From positions 2,480,001 through 2,544,000 of the forward strand of contig OZ176055.1 of assembly GCA_964247055.1 (NCBI GenBank): a stretch of DNA of 64,000 bases. Direction: 5' to 3'. Source of the DNA: Paragordius varius. Its lineage: Eukaryota; Nematomorpha. How positions within the stretch are numbered: position 1 is the stretch's first letter; each line of letters opens with the position of its first letter. The position numbers and the translations under genes were made by a program. The notes below the pieces were generated by a model. The model saw only the letters and a list, made by a program, of their open reading frames with translations. It was not told where the DNA came from and did no database searches. Positions 51,301 through 62,739 of this stretch are shown one piece after another.

Positions 51301-54300
51301 TGATGTCAAACAATGATAAATCATCTATATTTTATTCGTCCAAATCTGAGTTTCAGGTATTAAATTTTAGAAAATCATTTTTATTTTAAATGAAAAGGTG
51401 TTCTCAAATTAACCCTTTTGCAATTCAAATTTACACTCGAACAATTCAAATTTACCATAAAAAACAATTATGCGTTTTCGAACTAATACACCTCATTATT
51501 AATATGAAATATAACATTATGGCATAATTTATTATTTTTTCGGTATTATTTTCATTTTGAACAAAATTTTATTTTTTAAAAATATAATATAGGTAATTTT
51601 TTATTTTAAAAACATATAATTTATTAGAGGGTGAATTTAAAGTGTGTAAGGGTCAATTTGAATTGTAAATGGTATATAGTATCTCAAAATGTATAGAGAA
51701 ATGCTAGGAAAACTCAATTGCTAAATGTTTGCAATTCCATCCTCCTGCATTGTAATGTGCAACATGTAAGACCTTTTGTTAATGCCGAAATCCTTAGTCT
51801 CGATCTCATACCACATGTATGGTACATTATAAATCCTACGAAAAAGGGTGTTCGACAAGTATATAACAGTAATATACAATAAAATACGAAATTATGAAAA
51901 TTTAAAATTAAAAGACAACTTAATTATATATAAAAAACTTTAAGTTTATAACCTTTATGATTAGTATTTTCAACTATATTATATAAAGTGTGTGTTACCA
52001 ATATTTCGATCCCTTATTTTACCATCGCAAACGATAAGTTACATCAATTACATTACAACAAAATAAATGGGGTATAAAATGTAAGCTGTATTTTCAAATA
52101 AATATTTTAATTTTACATTTTTCTTTACAATTTAATTTATATAGATAAAATTTATTGTGTAAATAGATATTATATACCATTTGCACTTCAAGAGTGTCCT
52201 TGACTCTTCAAAATCCTTAAAATTTTTAAGTTGATTAACCATAATTTTTGCATTTAATTTTTTGTTTTATTATTTTTCTCTTTATTAGTTATATATTTAT
52301 TAATTTAAAAACAAAAATATCTATACAAAAACCAATTTTTTATTTCAAACTAATTATACAATTTAACAAAATTATTAACTTTTAAATGTTTTCAATGAAA
52401 AATAAATAATAATCCAGAAACTTATATATTTTTAATTTACGTGTTAAAATTTTATTAATACAAAAATATTTTTTTAAAAAGTAATACAAATACACAGTTT
52501 CTGAATGATTAAAAATGATATAGATCTAAAAGTTTATGTTAAATAAGGAAAATAGGTTAAAAAGGACGAAATAGATGAATGATATACGATTTAATTGATA
52601 AAAATTAAAAACAAAACATGAAGGTCAAAGGTCCAATTTGAAATATTCAAGGACCAACTTAAAGTTTTCAAGGACACTCTTGAAGTGCAAATGGTATATC
52701 GTAAAACATTAAATATAAAGAAAAATATTTTTTTCAAAAGATAACCATTCTTTTAAAACATTAAACAAAATGACTTTTATAAAAAACAATAAGGTTTAAA
52801 ACTGTACAGCGTTCTTTTTTAGAAAAATTAATGTCTTTAAATTTTTACGTTTCGGCCCAATTTTTACCGTATATTATTTTTAGGTTAATTATCAATTGCT
52901 AACACTGGAAGAAAAAAATGTTATTAATCAAACCGCATCTATCATGGTAGATTATGATTTGAATTACGTTAAGCGAAATTACATTGATACAATGTCAGAG
53001 TTGAAAGATTTAAATTTTTCAAACCTACATATAGAACCGTAAAATTTTTGAATTGCATAAATATATATATATATATATATATACAGTAAAAATTGAAATT
53101 ATACGGACAAAATGTACAAATATAAAGACAAATTTTTTTCAAACGACAACCATCCTTTTTTAAACCTTATTTATCCTATAAAAACATTTAATTACAATCG
53201 TAAAATACATAATTGATTGTGTTACCAATTTAAATATCTATATTATACTTTGTAGATAAACAATAAGTTGATATTTATAAAATTAGCACAAAAGAAAATA
53301 ATTAAATCACTTTTTCTTTAAATAATGCGGTTCATGAGACATGTATATTAATAAATGGGATCCTAACGAAACCTAGTGTCCACTATACGTAAAAAGTTAT
53401 ATAAAAAATTTTATCACAGGAAAATATTGGATCTCTTGCTATTTTACGTGCCTGATTCCGAAACGAAGAATACAACAATTTCAAAAAGCGACAATTCTTT
53501 TTACGACGATAATTACATTATAAATGATACAATTAAGCAATGTGAAATACCATACAATCTCAAAATTTTGATTCAACAACAAGTATATTATAGTAATGAT
53601 AGTTTTAAAACAATTTAATTGTAAAATATATGATTCCATCATAACTTTTTAAGATTTTTTTTGAATTAAACACATTATCAACGCATTTAAACACCATCAA
53701 TTGTTAATATCCATGCTCTTTATTTAGTTTAGTTAGAAAAAAATAATTATTTTTGTTAATTATCTTAAATATGCATTCTTTTGCTGGGTTTATGCCTATT
53801 TTTAACTATATCTATCGAGAATACATATAAAATTTGACATTTTAGCCAATATTTTTTTAAAGCATTCATATAATAAAATGTTTATTTGTTAGATCAACAC
53901 ATCTAAAATTCGTAAAATTTGTGTGGACAAGGAAAATAGACAACATGACAAGCAAACTGGGATTACCAAAGCGCTGAACAATTTTACAAAGCCAGCTCAA
54001 AAGTAATAAACCTATTTAAGATATTGTTCAAATTCAAAATTTTAACAAAAAAATGAATTTTAATTATTTTCGATCATATTTTATTTAAAATTATTTCTAT
54101 ACTATAACCTAAATTAATCTAATTCATTAATTATATTTAATTCCAACAGATTGGTTCCGCCACCAAAAACATTGACAGAAATATCAAAGAATATTAACGG
54201 TCAAATACTTCCTCTCGAAAAAAATCGCAAAAAACGAAAGGTTTACAATTTGGGCTAAAAAAATTTAAATTTTGAAAGAATACTTTTTTGATTAGGGTGG

Positions 54301-54860
54301 AATATAGGAGTAAAATTTGTAAAGTAAATATTCATATATAGAACCGCAATTATAAAAGAAAAAACCAACTTTTTATCCTTATTTTTTTGTATATAGCCAA
54401 TATGATTGAAGTTTTAAATACGGAGGGTTAAAGTATGTTGTACTTATTAGATAAGGTATTAAAAAATATAGTTAACTTTTGAGGTCTTTATCAAACTTTA
54501 ACTTTTGCCTTGTATGTTTTCCTATTTTTTTTAACTTGATTGTAAAACGAATAAATTTTTTATCAATTGTTAGAACACATTTGAAAATTATTTCATCAAA
54601 CCCAAAATTTCATCCCACATTAACGAAAACGATGAAGTTGATTCAATGGCATCTAAGATCCATAAAGGTAATTATTTGCCTAAAGTTAAAAGATAAGTAA
54701 ATTTTTATTTTCCAAATATTTTACGTCTCACCAATTATTTTGTTAACAAGGTCAAAATGGGTTTGAAAGGCCAAACATATATTATGTTTACCGTGATGGG
54801 TGCACCAATGCTGTTCGAAGGAATGTCAAAATACAGGAATTTATAAATTTTGATATTTAA
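42323..54860 (+). CDS. CHTF18: CTF18, large subunit of the alternative clamp loader (5' end unresolved)
   Basis: AAA+ subunit of CTF18-RFC, which loads PCNA and acts in cohesion and replication checkpoint signalling. Nineteen exons (42323-42355, 42381-42493, 42516-42611, 42653-42871, 42905-42937, 43569-43666, 44376-44508, 47838-48064, 48313-48406, 48644-48751, 48999-49123, 49632-49791, 50955-51356, 52884-53038, 53420-53582, 53893-54002, 54150-54240, 54574-54667, 54751-54860) join in phase to 854 aa. Landmarks: [24 protein letters not shown]; Walker [13 protein letters not shown]; Walker [10 protein letters not shown]; sensor 1 [22 protein letters not shown]; and the C-terminal [20 protein letters not shown], the tail that binds Ctf8-Dcc1/Pol epsilon. 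The first exon enters in phase 1, so upstream exon(s) are missing. Confidence 0.93.
44977..47272 (-). CDS. Two-exon Asn-rich protein nested in a CTF18 intron
   Basis: Exon 1 47272-46801 ([17 protein letters not shown]..) ends at a gtaaga donor. Exon 2 45515-44977 follows a ctgtaag acceptor in matching phase 1. Together they encode 336 aa. The N-terminal half is N/P/Q-rich and disordered, ending [20 protein letters not shown]. The second exon has a helical block ([20 protein letters not shown]), then a K/T-rich stretch and a basic end [10 protein letters not shown]. It lies antisense in the 3.3 kb CTF18 intron together with MITEs A, D and E. Two long open exons joined in phase argue that it is real. 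I do not recognise the family; RNA or nuclear binding is only a guess from composition. Confidence 0.6.
45641..45820. mobile_element. MITE, family D copy 2
   Basis: ATACCATTTACAGTTCGAAT at the left and, inverted, GGTAAATGGT at the right, with TTCACCCTTGAACAATTCAAA repeats inside. It lies in the intron of the nested gene and of CTF18. Confidence 0.65.
46077..46360. mobile_element. MITE, family A copy 5 (complete)
   Basis: Ends cagtaaatattgaaattat and, inverted, cagtaaaaactgaatgtgc. Inside are the paired motifs gtaaagacaaat and aaaagacaacc. Among the best-preserved full-length copies. Confidence 0.65.
46638..46739. mobile_element. Small ~100 bp MITE, family E copy 2
   Basis: GGGCAATTTGCAACACAGTA at the left and a related inverted end (ctactgtgttgctaatccca) at the right. 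Same size as 1669-1769. Confidence 0.6.
47611..47800 (+). mobile_element. tRNA-related SINE copy 2
   Basis: The head tagtaggtatggcccggact and body actacgcaatttttccatat match the copy at 21041-21225 at the same spacing. A weaker third relative begins near 50621 (ggcgtgataac..aaggcgctaga). It ends about 40 bp before the CTF18 exon at 47838. Confidence 0.55.
49266..49514. mobile_element. MITE, family A copy 6
   Basis: caataaaaattgaatatatac at the left; tttgtccatataattttaat at the right. In a CTF18 intron. Confidence 0.6.
51401..51676. mobile_element. MITE, family D copy 3
   Basis: Repeated caattcaaattta motifs at the left and gagggtgaatttaaagtgtg..ttgtaaatggtatat at the right. In a CTF18 intron, just after the exon ending at 51356. 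Confidence 0.55.
52173..52698. mobile_element. MITE, family D copy 4 (longest)
   Basis: About 525 bp with near-perfect ends TATACCATTTGCACTTCAAG and its inverse extending about 30 bp (TCAAGAGTGTCCTTGA). Immediately followed by a family A copy at 52699-52870. Confidence 0.7.
52699..52870. mobile_element. MITE, family A copy 7, adjacent to a CTF18 acceptor
   Basis: Left portion gtaaaacattaaatataaag; right end tttttacgtttcggcccaat then tttttaccg. The CTF18 exon begins 14 nt further on, at 52884. Confidence 0.5.
53083..53270. mobile_element. MITE, family A copy 8 (right end lost)
   Basis: cagtaaaaattgaaattatac then ggacaaaatg and aaacgacaaccatcc at the left. No matching right end. In the next CTF18 intron. 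Confidence 0.55.
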
Positions 54861-55480
54861 TCTTACAAAATAAATTTATATAATTAATTATATATGATCG
54901 ATGAATTTGTATATATATATATATATTTTAATGTGGAGTGGCACATCTTTTATTCAGGCAAAAGTGAAAGAAATTGTTCTCCAAATTATATATTAAATTT
55001 TAAGGAAATTAAATTTTATTAGTGAATAAAAAATTGAATATTTGAGTTATTAGGTCGTGTACATTAGTTAAGTTATATTATGTAGGTTAAATTCAAAAGT
55101 TACCTCTTAATTATCTCTAGCAAAATCATAAAACAGGGCATACTTTAAAAAAAAAATTTATAAATCTGCAGGGATGTCAACCCTTTTTTTCCCGCAGGCT
55201 ACTTTTTAAAGAAAATTTTACGCTAGCACGTATGAATAAGTATTAAAAGATTCATTTATCAATTAATACAAATGATGCAAATATTTATGTATATTTACGG
55301 ATTGCGGTGGGTAGCACAAGCCATTTTAAAATAAATATTTTGAGGAAAAACACGCTAGTAGCAACCTTGGTTCTAAAAGATAGTGCAAATTCCACAATTT
55401 TAAAATATTATTACATATTTGTTTTCAAAATAATGAAATATTTCTAACCATTTCTTTTCTACTGTTATTATTTTTTGTTG
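54861..55480. other. CTF18 3' flank with a hAT-like end
   Basis: An AATAAA occurs at about 54868, close after the CTF18 stop. At 55169 cagggatgtcaaccc resembles a family B/hAT terminus, but its partner end is not clear. Confidence 0.35.
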
Positions 55481-57289
55481 TCCATAATTTAAGTTTTTCA
55501 TTATTTAACTAATGATACTCAGACAAAAGATCATTTTCTGAAAGATAACTTTTTGGGAATTTTCGGGAGATGCAGGTGTAATTAAATAATTTATGAACAT
55601 CGCACCAATTTCTGGTTTTAATGTCATCCAATGAAAATGCCATTTTATTGAATTGCACCGTCCAGTCTTCCAAATAATCTTTACAGTTTGTATAAAACAA
55701 TTTTATATGGTGATATCTTGGCGATTTATTAAGCCTTTTTTTCTAAATTATTTTGCGGATGGTTAATGGTATAAAATTATTTTACCTTTCCTGACATCAG
55801 GTTACTAACTTCATGGCTACTTCGATTGCCGAAATTTTGTCACCTTTTATAAATTTAATAACATTTTGAAAGAGAGAAGCTTGATTATGTAGGAACTCTA
55901 ACCATATTTTTGATGAATCACTTTCAAAAAACTTTTCAGTTGTAGGACATTTGTCCTGTGATAAAAAATAGGATTTTAAAGGATCATACATTTTTAAAAT
56001 TCTTTCGATTGGCAGAAGAGTTAACCAACAAGTTTTACAATATCTAAGCATTTTTTGATATGAACTTCTGCATTTTTACAAAATTCCTTAAGCGTTTCAA
56101 CGCCTACCATGTATATATAAAAATAGGAATACATTTTAACAACTATATTTTCCACATCTAGGGGTAACAACAGCTGTTTAAATAGCGCTGTGTATTATAT
56201 GCCCTGCGCACCCAACGCCAATAATGTTTTGATTAAGATTATCTGCTAATTTGTAAAAAATATTTTTTATTCCCCTCCTTGCATTTCCACCGAAGTTCGT
56301 ATTGGTGTTGTCAGCGCAATATGCGATGATTTGTCTTTTAAATTTTTTTTCTAGAAAATTCATTATTGAAGTATGTCGGAATTTTTACCGGGTACAGAAA
56401 TAAAAAAAAATTAATTTTTACTCCGGTTTCTGGATCAAAATATCTTATTAAAGTAATAATTTTGTTTCTTTGGATGCATCAGAGTATAGCGATATGAAAT
56501 TAATTTTCAGAAAATCTTTTTGTATTTCAGAAAATGCATGTGGCGAAAGGACTTTTATACAATAGCTTCAGCCTTTGTACGGGCACATGTTAATTTTTTA
56601 TCGGATAAGGTACGAATCCTGTGAGGTACAATCCATAGATCTAAAGGACTGATTGTGATTAACGGCGTGAAAAGATAAAACGCCTTCGGCTAGTGCCGAA
56701 TTCTGTTCTCATCTCCAAAAGCGATTTTTAGATAAAATCGCTCATTTTGTGAGATGATGCCGCCATATCTTAACATTTTTTATGTTTCTGTGTTTCCATA
56801 TGTTTTGTAATATCATGCTTCCCGCCATGTGCTAGGGTGAATTCCCCCTCGCATAAAGAACATTTAACAAATGATTAATTCTTCGCGTTTTGGATAAAAG
56901 GAAGTTCTTTCATTAATTCATCGTTGAATTCACAACCTTTTTTTGTACTCATATTTTAAACTAATAGTAGTATAAAAAAATATATTATCTTAATTTTCGT
57001 AAACGTATAAGCTACCGATTTGTGGTAATGTCGGCAGTAAGAATAGAAGCAAAGTGTATGATCAATCGTTATAAATTCGAAAAAAATAAATACTTTTAGT
57101 TTGAAAATAAAAAATTTTAATTTAAAAGATAGATTTTAAAAATAATGATAAAAAAGATTAAAAAATAAATTTTTTATAAAAATATAATGTATTTTAAATT
57201 TTTTTTTTATCATGAAAAAGCGGGACATTTCAAAAACGTAGCGAGACGCGGGACAAAGTGTGAAAAAGCGGGACGTCTGGTCAGCCTAG
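55480..57289 (-). mobile_element. Broken hAT transposon with BED zinc finger
   Basis: On the minus strand the outer end reads CTAGGCTGACCAGACGTCCC (57289 inward), as in hAT elements. A coding start at 56952 (MSTKKGCEFNDELMKELPF) meets a stop after QNAKN, and a BED-type finger follows: CSLCEGEF..HDITKHMETQKH (about 56870-56790). Transposase fragments follow: YCADNTNTNFGG..GVGCAGHIIHSA (56363-56178, hAT core region), 56051-55797 and 55700-55509, in different frames. It has at least three stops or frameshifts, so it is inactive. The matching left terminus was not identified. Confidence 0.8.
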
Positions 57290-57353
57290 TTATATGTCAA
57301 AATTAACATTGAATTTTTGACCCTAAATTCGACACAACTATTTGTTTGCGCAA

Positions 57354-57388
<35 letters not shown>

Positions 57389-57920
57389 TTATATATAAAT
57401 GTAACAGTACATGAGTGTATAACCTTATATATATTATAGATATGTATATAGTTTATATAATGTGTAGACTGTATAATTTGGAATTTAATTAAATATAGCC
57501 TTAAGTCAACATTTTTTTCATTTAAAAATGTGTAAATATACCAGCAGCGTATGTAAAAAACAACCAAAATTGAAATTAAACATTTTCCCCTATGTTATTA
57601 ACATTAATTTTGTTTATTTAATTATGGACTAACATTATATTATACCATACGCGACTGTGCCATTTAACCCTTCGCAATCAATGTACATTTGTTACATCAT
57701 TATATTATCACGAGCAAGCTAATGAAACATCAATATTTTTAATCAAAAAATCATGTTCTATATATTTTAATTTTAGCAAATTTGGTTAATATGAATTGTT
57801 TTTTTATGGAATTTATCATTACAATGAATTTGTAATTATTATTTATAATGGAGATTCGATTAATAGCGTTTATTATAAAAAGTGTAAAGTAGTATAAAAA
57901 AGAGATTTTTCCCCAGAAAT
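57290..57920. other. 5' flank of the SLC7 gene
   Basis: Contains an (AT)n run at about 57357-57383. The rest is AT-rich and unresolved; the SLC7 promoter must lie here unless there is an upstream non-coding exon. Confidence 0.4.
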
Positions 57921-59016
57921 ATGAAAAAAATCAACCCTTCCGATGACTCAGAAAGTCATGTGGCCTTAGCCAAAAATATAACGTTAATCAATGGTATAAA
58001 TATCATTGTGGGAAGTATAATTGGTTCAGGGATTTTTATAACACCCTCTTTTTGTATTCGATATGCCGGAAGTGTGGGAGGATCCATTCTTATTTGGCTA
58101 CTTTCGGGCTGCTTAGTTTTGTTTGGAGCTTTGAGTTTTGCGGAATTGGGTATATATTATCTAAAAAAATTGTTTTGTTATAATTGCGCTTCTTTTGTTA
58201 ACTAAAAATTTTGTAGAAAAATACTATGAGGAAGTAATATAATATTGGCCTAAAATATAAAAATCCCAACATATAAATATTTATGGCCTAATGGCAGGAG
58301 TGTTTAACATAGGGCCGTGCTAGGCTTTATGTTCAGCTCGCTAAGAACTTGGGAAAATTTGCAAAATATCTCTACAGTTACTTAAACTACTGATATTTGT
58401 CAAATGATGTTTCTGAATGATCAACCTCTCCAATTGGAAAGTACTGAGCCAAAAATGTTAAATTATGTAAACATCTTACAGATGTTTTAAATCTTATAAA
58501 CTATTAATGAATGCCAATATATATTTCAAATGCGCCCCAGGTTCTTGAGTCGAAAACGGCCGCGAAGCCATTTTTTGGACATCACTGCCTTATGGGGCCT
58601 TTATATCCGCTAACCATGTTTTTAATAAAACTAAACAATAGACATTGACATAGTTTTTTAAAAATAGCTTTAATAAAATATTTATGTTTTATTGCATAAT
58701 ATTGTAATTTAATTTTTAGGTACTACTATACCACAAAGTGGAGGAGAATACACGTATATACGGGTAGCTTTTGGCCCCTTTTTGGCTTTCCTATGCCTTT
58801 GGGTAAATATTCTTGTGGTACGACCGGTTCTTATAGCTATAACCCTCATAAGTTTTGGTGAATATATTTTTTCCCCATTTTTTACTTCCAACGCCATGTT
58901 GGGCCCGTCAAATATAATGGCAACAAGTGCAAATGAGCTTATAACACAAAATGCAAGTTATAGTATGGTAATACGGATTGCTCCTTTCCTAGGATTGTGT
59001 ATGATATTCTAAATTA

Positions 59017-59063
<47 letters not shown>

Positions 59064-62000
59064 TCCTAAATCAAAATCTCGAATTTCATAGATATATTTT
59101 GATTATTATCCAATTTTTTGAATATATTTTATCTAATTAATCTTTTTATATGCAAATAGTATTCCTAGTCGCTATAAATTGTTACAATGTAAAATGGGCC
59201 ACGAAACTCCAAGATGCCCTTACGGTTGCAAAGGTATTAGCCTTGATTGGGATTATCGTGATTGGATTCATACGAATTTTTCAGGGTTAATGTTTACTTT
59301 AATATATTTTAAAAACTTTACTTAAAACGAAAATAAAATTTTATTCATAGGCCATACCATGAGTTTCAAAAATCCGTTTGCTGATACGAATGATGTTAGA
59401 AAAATTTCTTTAGCATTTTACTCGGGACTCTTTTCATATGGCGGATGGTATAGTATTAATGGATAATTTAAAAAAATATATAATTAATTTTAAGAAAAAA
59501 AATATTATAAATTATATTTCGTTAGGAATTTTCTCAACATAATAACTGGCGAAATGAAAAATCCAAACAGGTAAGGTATCATTATTATATATTTTTTCGT
59601 TAAATTTAAAAGTAAAATAATTACAAAAAAATATATTTAATTGTCAAACATTGATAATGATATTTCGTCGCAAAAATTTTCCAAATTAATAAGTTAAAAA
59701 AATCAAAATTAATAAATAGATTTTAAAATCTTACCTATTTTCTGTATTAAAGGGTCAAAAATACTAATATATATATTTTTATTTAAACCTTTAGAGACTT
59801 ACCACTCTCTATTATCATTGGGATACCGATAGTAACCCTAATATACGTCCTGACAAACATAGCATATTTGGCCGTTTTAAGTCCCACTCAAATGAAACAA
59901 TCTACTATTGTCGCTTTCGTAAACATTTTATTGATATAATATTAACAATATAACTTATACACTTTAATTTACCCTTGAACAATAAAAATAAACCCTAAAT
60001 TATGTGTTTTTTAAGATTTAAAATTACCTTTATTTTTTAAATTTTTAAAAAAGTGAAATTTTTTTAAATTAAAATAGTGAAAAATTAATTAACTATGTCA
60101 TAAAGATATATTTCATATTAATTTAAAGTTATATTAGCCGGAAAATCATAATTTATATTTAGGGTGAATTTAATTTGTTCAAGGGTGATTCGGATTGTTT
60201 GAGGGTGAGTTTGAATAAATGGTATATATTATTAAATGGGGCATTTGTTAAAAAAATTGCCCCGTAGTTAGTGGTTTATATTCGTCAAAAACTATTAAAA
60301 TTTAATTTTCTATATATTTATTTATACGTAAGGATTTTGCAATCAATATAAGTCCATATTTGGCTTACATCATGCCTGTTTTAGCAGCTCTCTCAGCATT
60401 CGGATCGGCTAATGCCATACTTTTTACCAGCGGAAGGTATTAATAATTTATGTTTAGTGATTTAAAATTATATATTAGTTTATATACAAATTTTAATAGG
60501 TTTAGTTTTCAAAACTATCTTTTTTTAACGATTTTGAGTCGGCTGACATATTAAGGTCATTCCCGACAATGAATGCATTATATATATGTTAAAAATGATC
60601 ATGTTTATAGTTTAAAGGATTTTTTTGTCGCCCATAAATGATTTTGGTGTTTCTTTATATATTAAATTTTTTTTTAACAATTTTACGATAACTTTAAAAC
60701 AATATATGAATAAGGTAAGTTTACAAAATGGGATTGAAGCAAATTAGTACTAATTTCGATTCTTCAATGTGTTATTATGATAATAATTAATTTAATTATG
60801 TATGGCATGTTTGGTTTTAGAATTTTTTACATTGGGGCACAAAATGGACATTTGCCACGGAGTATTGCAATGATCAATGTAAAATATTTGACGCCGATAC
60901 CTGCTATTCTTTCACTGGTAATTAATAAATTAATTTTAAGCTTTATTAAAAGTTATATTACATAAATTACATTTTAATATCTTCAATCATGCATACAGGG
61001 ATTCATTGCAATGTTTTATATGACGGGCATAAACATTGATACACTCATTAAGTTTATGAGCTTTATTTTTTACACCTTCACCGCAATATGTATCCTTGCT
61101 CTTTTTTACCTGCGCTGGAAAAGACCTGATATCCCAAGACCCATCAAAGTGAGCACAATTAACCCATACAAGTTTAATTAAATATTACAGTGAAGATTGT
61201 TATTATGCAGATAAAAAACTAAAACACAATTTTTTCAAAAAGTTTATACCCTAAACCAGGGGTGTCCAAAACAAAAGGCTCTGCCGGCCGCATTTTTTAA
61301 TCAAAAAATAAAATATTTTACTATATTTTAAACGTAGGACTGTAAAATCCTTAATATATTTTAACATTTTTTGCTAGTTCATTGCCAAAATTTGGGATGA
61401 TTTATTCAAAAAAATTGTTAAAAAATCAATTTTACTTAAAAATCCTAAAATTTTGTAATTAAAATTTCTCACGGGTTGCAGAAATAGTTTGGAGGGCCGC
61501 GTGTTGGACATTCCTGCCCTAACTATACATAATTTTTTATAATAACTTATCGTTTGGGTTGTAAAATAAGAAATAGAGTTGTATATTGATAACACAGTTA
61601 TATAATTTATAACAGTCGTAACCACCAAAAAAATATAAAAGGCCACAACAATATCCTTCTTGAAGAATATAAATTATTTTCGACACGTGAATAGTATATA
61701 AAAAATATGACAATTTATTTAAAACGTGTCATAGAATAAATAAAATGTCCCAAACCGTTCGCGAATTTTATTTATTCTATGACACGTTTTAAATAAATTG
61801 TAATATCTTTCTTGTCTCAAGGGCCATAATACCGATAAAAATTTCATTGCTGATTGGCCTTTTTGCAGATGGTTATACTCAAAGTATACTAAAAAATTAT
61901 AAATATTTTAGAGCCATATAAAAGCCTAGAATGCGGCCTGGGGGTTTGAGTATCACTGATCTAAAATGTATCATGTATGAATAATAAGGGTTTAAAAATA

Positions 62001-62598
62001 TGGTTATCTTTTTTAAAAAAATATCTGTCAATTATTTTTTCGTTTTGTCTATATATAAATCAATCTTTACTGTATATTTGATGATGGAGATTTCTCAACA
62101 TTATACATTAAAATAAAATCCTATTCTGCCATTGAAAAGTTACACATTACTAATAAAATATTTATTTTAGTTCAATCCAATGGTTCATCTGGTATTCCTG
62201 TTTCCTTCTGCCTTTATACTGATCACATCCCTTGTATCAGATTATCGAGATATAGCGTTAGGGCTAATCATATTGTTGATTGGTAATTATTGAAATTAAA
62301 AACAATATTTTTAAACATTAATATTGATTTTATTTTTGAGTTGAGATAAAAAATTTAAAATTATGGGATTGATATTATAATTTAAGAGAACAATTTTAAA
62401 TTTAAATACCAATTTTATTAAAACCACAATAATTAAGCTTCAAACATTTTCACAGGTATCCCAGTATATATGTTGTTTATCAAACCGTCGACATCTAAAA
62501 AGTGTTGTTTTCGAGGCAAATCCTGCCAAAGTAGTTCAGGTATATTTTTAATAATATATTTATTTGCAACAATTATTTTAGAGATTAAATTATTTTAA
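57921..62598 (+). CDS. SLC7 (LAT/light-subunit-type) amino-acid transporter
   Basis: APC-superfamily exchanger with about 12 membrane spans, normally paired with an SLC3 heavy chain. Exons 57921-58149, 58720-58998, 59160-59285, 59351-59447, 59526-59570, 59795-59918, 60333-60436, 60821-60917, 60999-61148, 62171-62282, 62456-62539 join in phase. Landmarks: GSIIGSGIF (substrate loop of TM1), SFAELGTTIPQSGGEYTYI, YSGLFSYGGWNFLNIITGEM (TM6 region), GHLPRSIAMINVKYLTPIPA. The start follows from the usual short cytosolic N-terminus. The C-terminus is unsure: either read-through to a stop at 62598 or splicing to an 8-nt coding end at 63241-63248 (acceptor ttattttag). The family is certain; the SLC7 subtype is not. 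I did not find the heavy-chain disulfide Cys with confidence. Confidence 0.92.
58294..58590. mobile_element. hAT-type MITE, family B (in SLC7 intron 1)
   Basis: Left end caggagtgtttaacatagg; right end, inverted, aggcagtgatgtccaaaaaa with GGCTTCGCGGCCG. No coding capacity. Confidence 0.6.
59019..59057. repeat. (AT)n microsatellite
   Basis: About 39 bp of alternating AT, directly after SLC7 exon 2. Confidence 0.95.
59946..60229. mobile_element. MITE, family D copy 5
   Basis: Left tacactttaatttacccttg; right side with three TTCAAGGGTGA-like repeats and aaatggtatat. In an SLC7 intron. Confidence 0.6.
61257..61515. mobile_element. hAT-type MITE, family B, complete
   Basis: Termini CAGGGGTGTCCAA and inverted CAGGAATGTCCAA, GGCCGC just inside both ends. 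The 8 bp flanks ccctaaac and ccctaact match at six positions, consistent with a hAT target duplication. Confidence 0.65.
61711..61800. repeat. Perfect 36 bp inverted repeat, 18 nt loop
   Basis: The arms 61711-61746 and 61765-61800 are exact reverse complements (outer ends caatttatttaaaacgtgtc and its inverse). The loop is gtcccaaaccgttcgcga. Confidence 0.95.
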
Positions 62599-62739
62599 AA
62601 TGGTAATTCTCGCCTTTAATATAACAATTACATTTTTTTGACATTATGTACTTAAATTTAAAAAATGAAATTGTTAATTAAAACAATTAAACAATGTGAA
62701 TAGTGTCCTTTAGATATTGATTTATATTAATTGTTAAAA

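Larger units (their letters stand above)
61187..62078. mobile_element. MITE, family A copy 9, split by two insertions
   Basis: The left part (acagtgaagattg, 61189-61248) and the middle (acttatcgtttgggttgtaa, about 61520-61640) are separated by the family B element at 61257-61515. The right end (cgttttgtctatatataaat..ctttactgtat, to 62078) is separated by a second insertion (about 61650-61970) that holds a 36 bp palindrome and a hAT-like end cagtgatactcaaaccccc (inverted). In the intron before SLC7 exon 62171. Confidence 0.55.
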
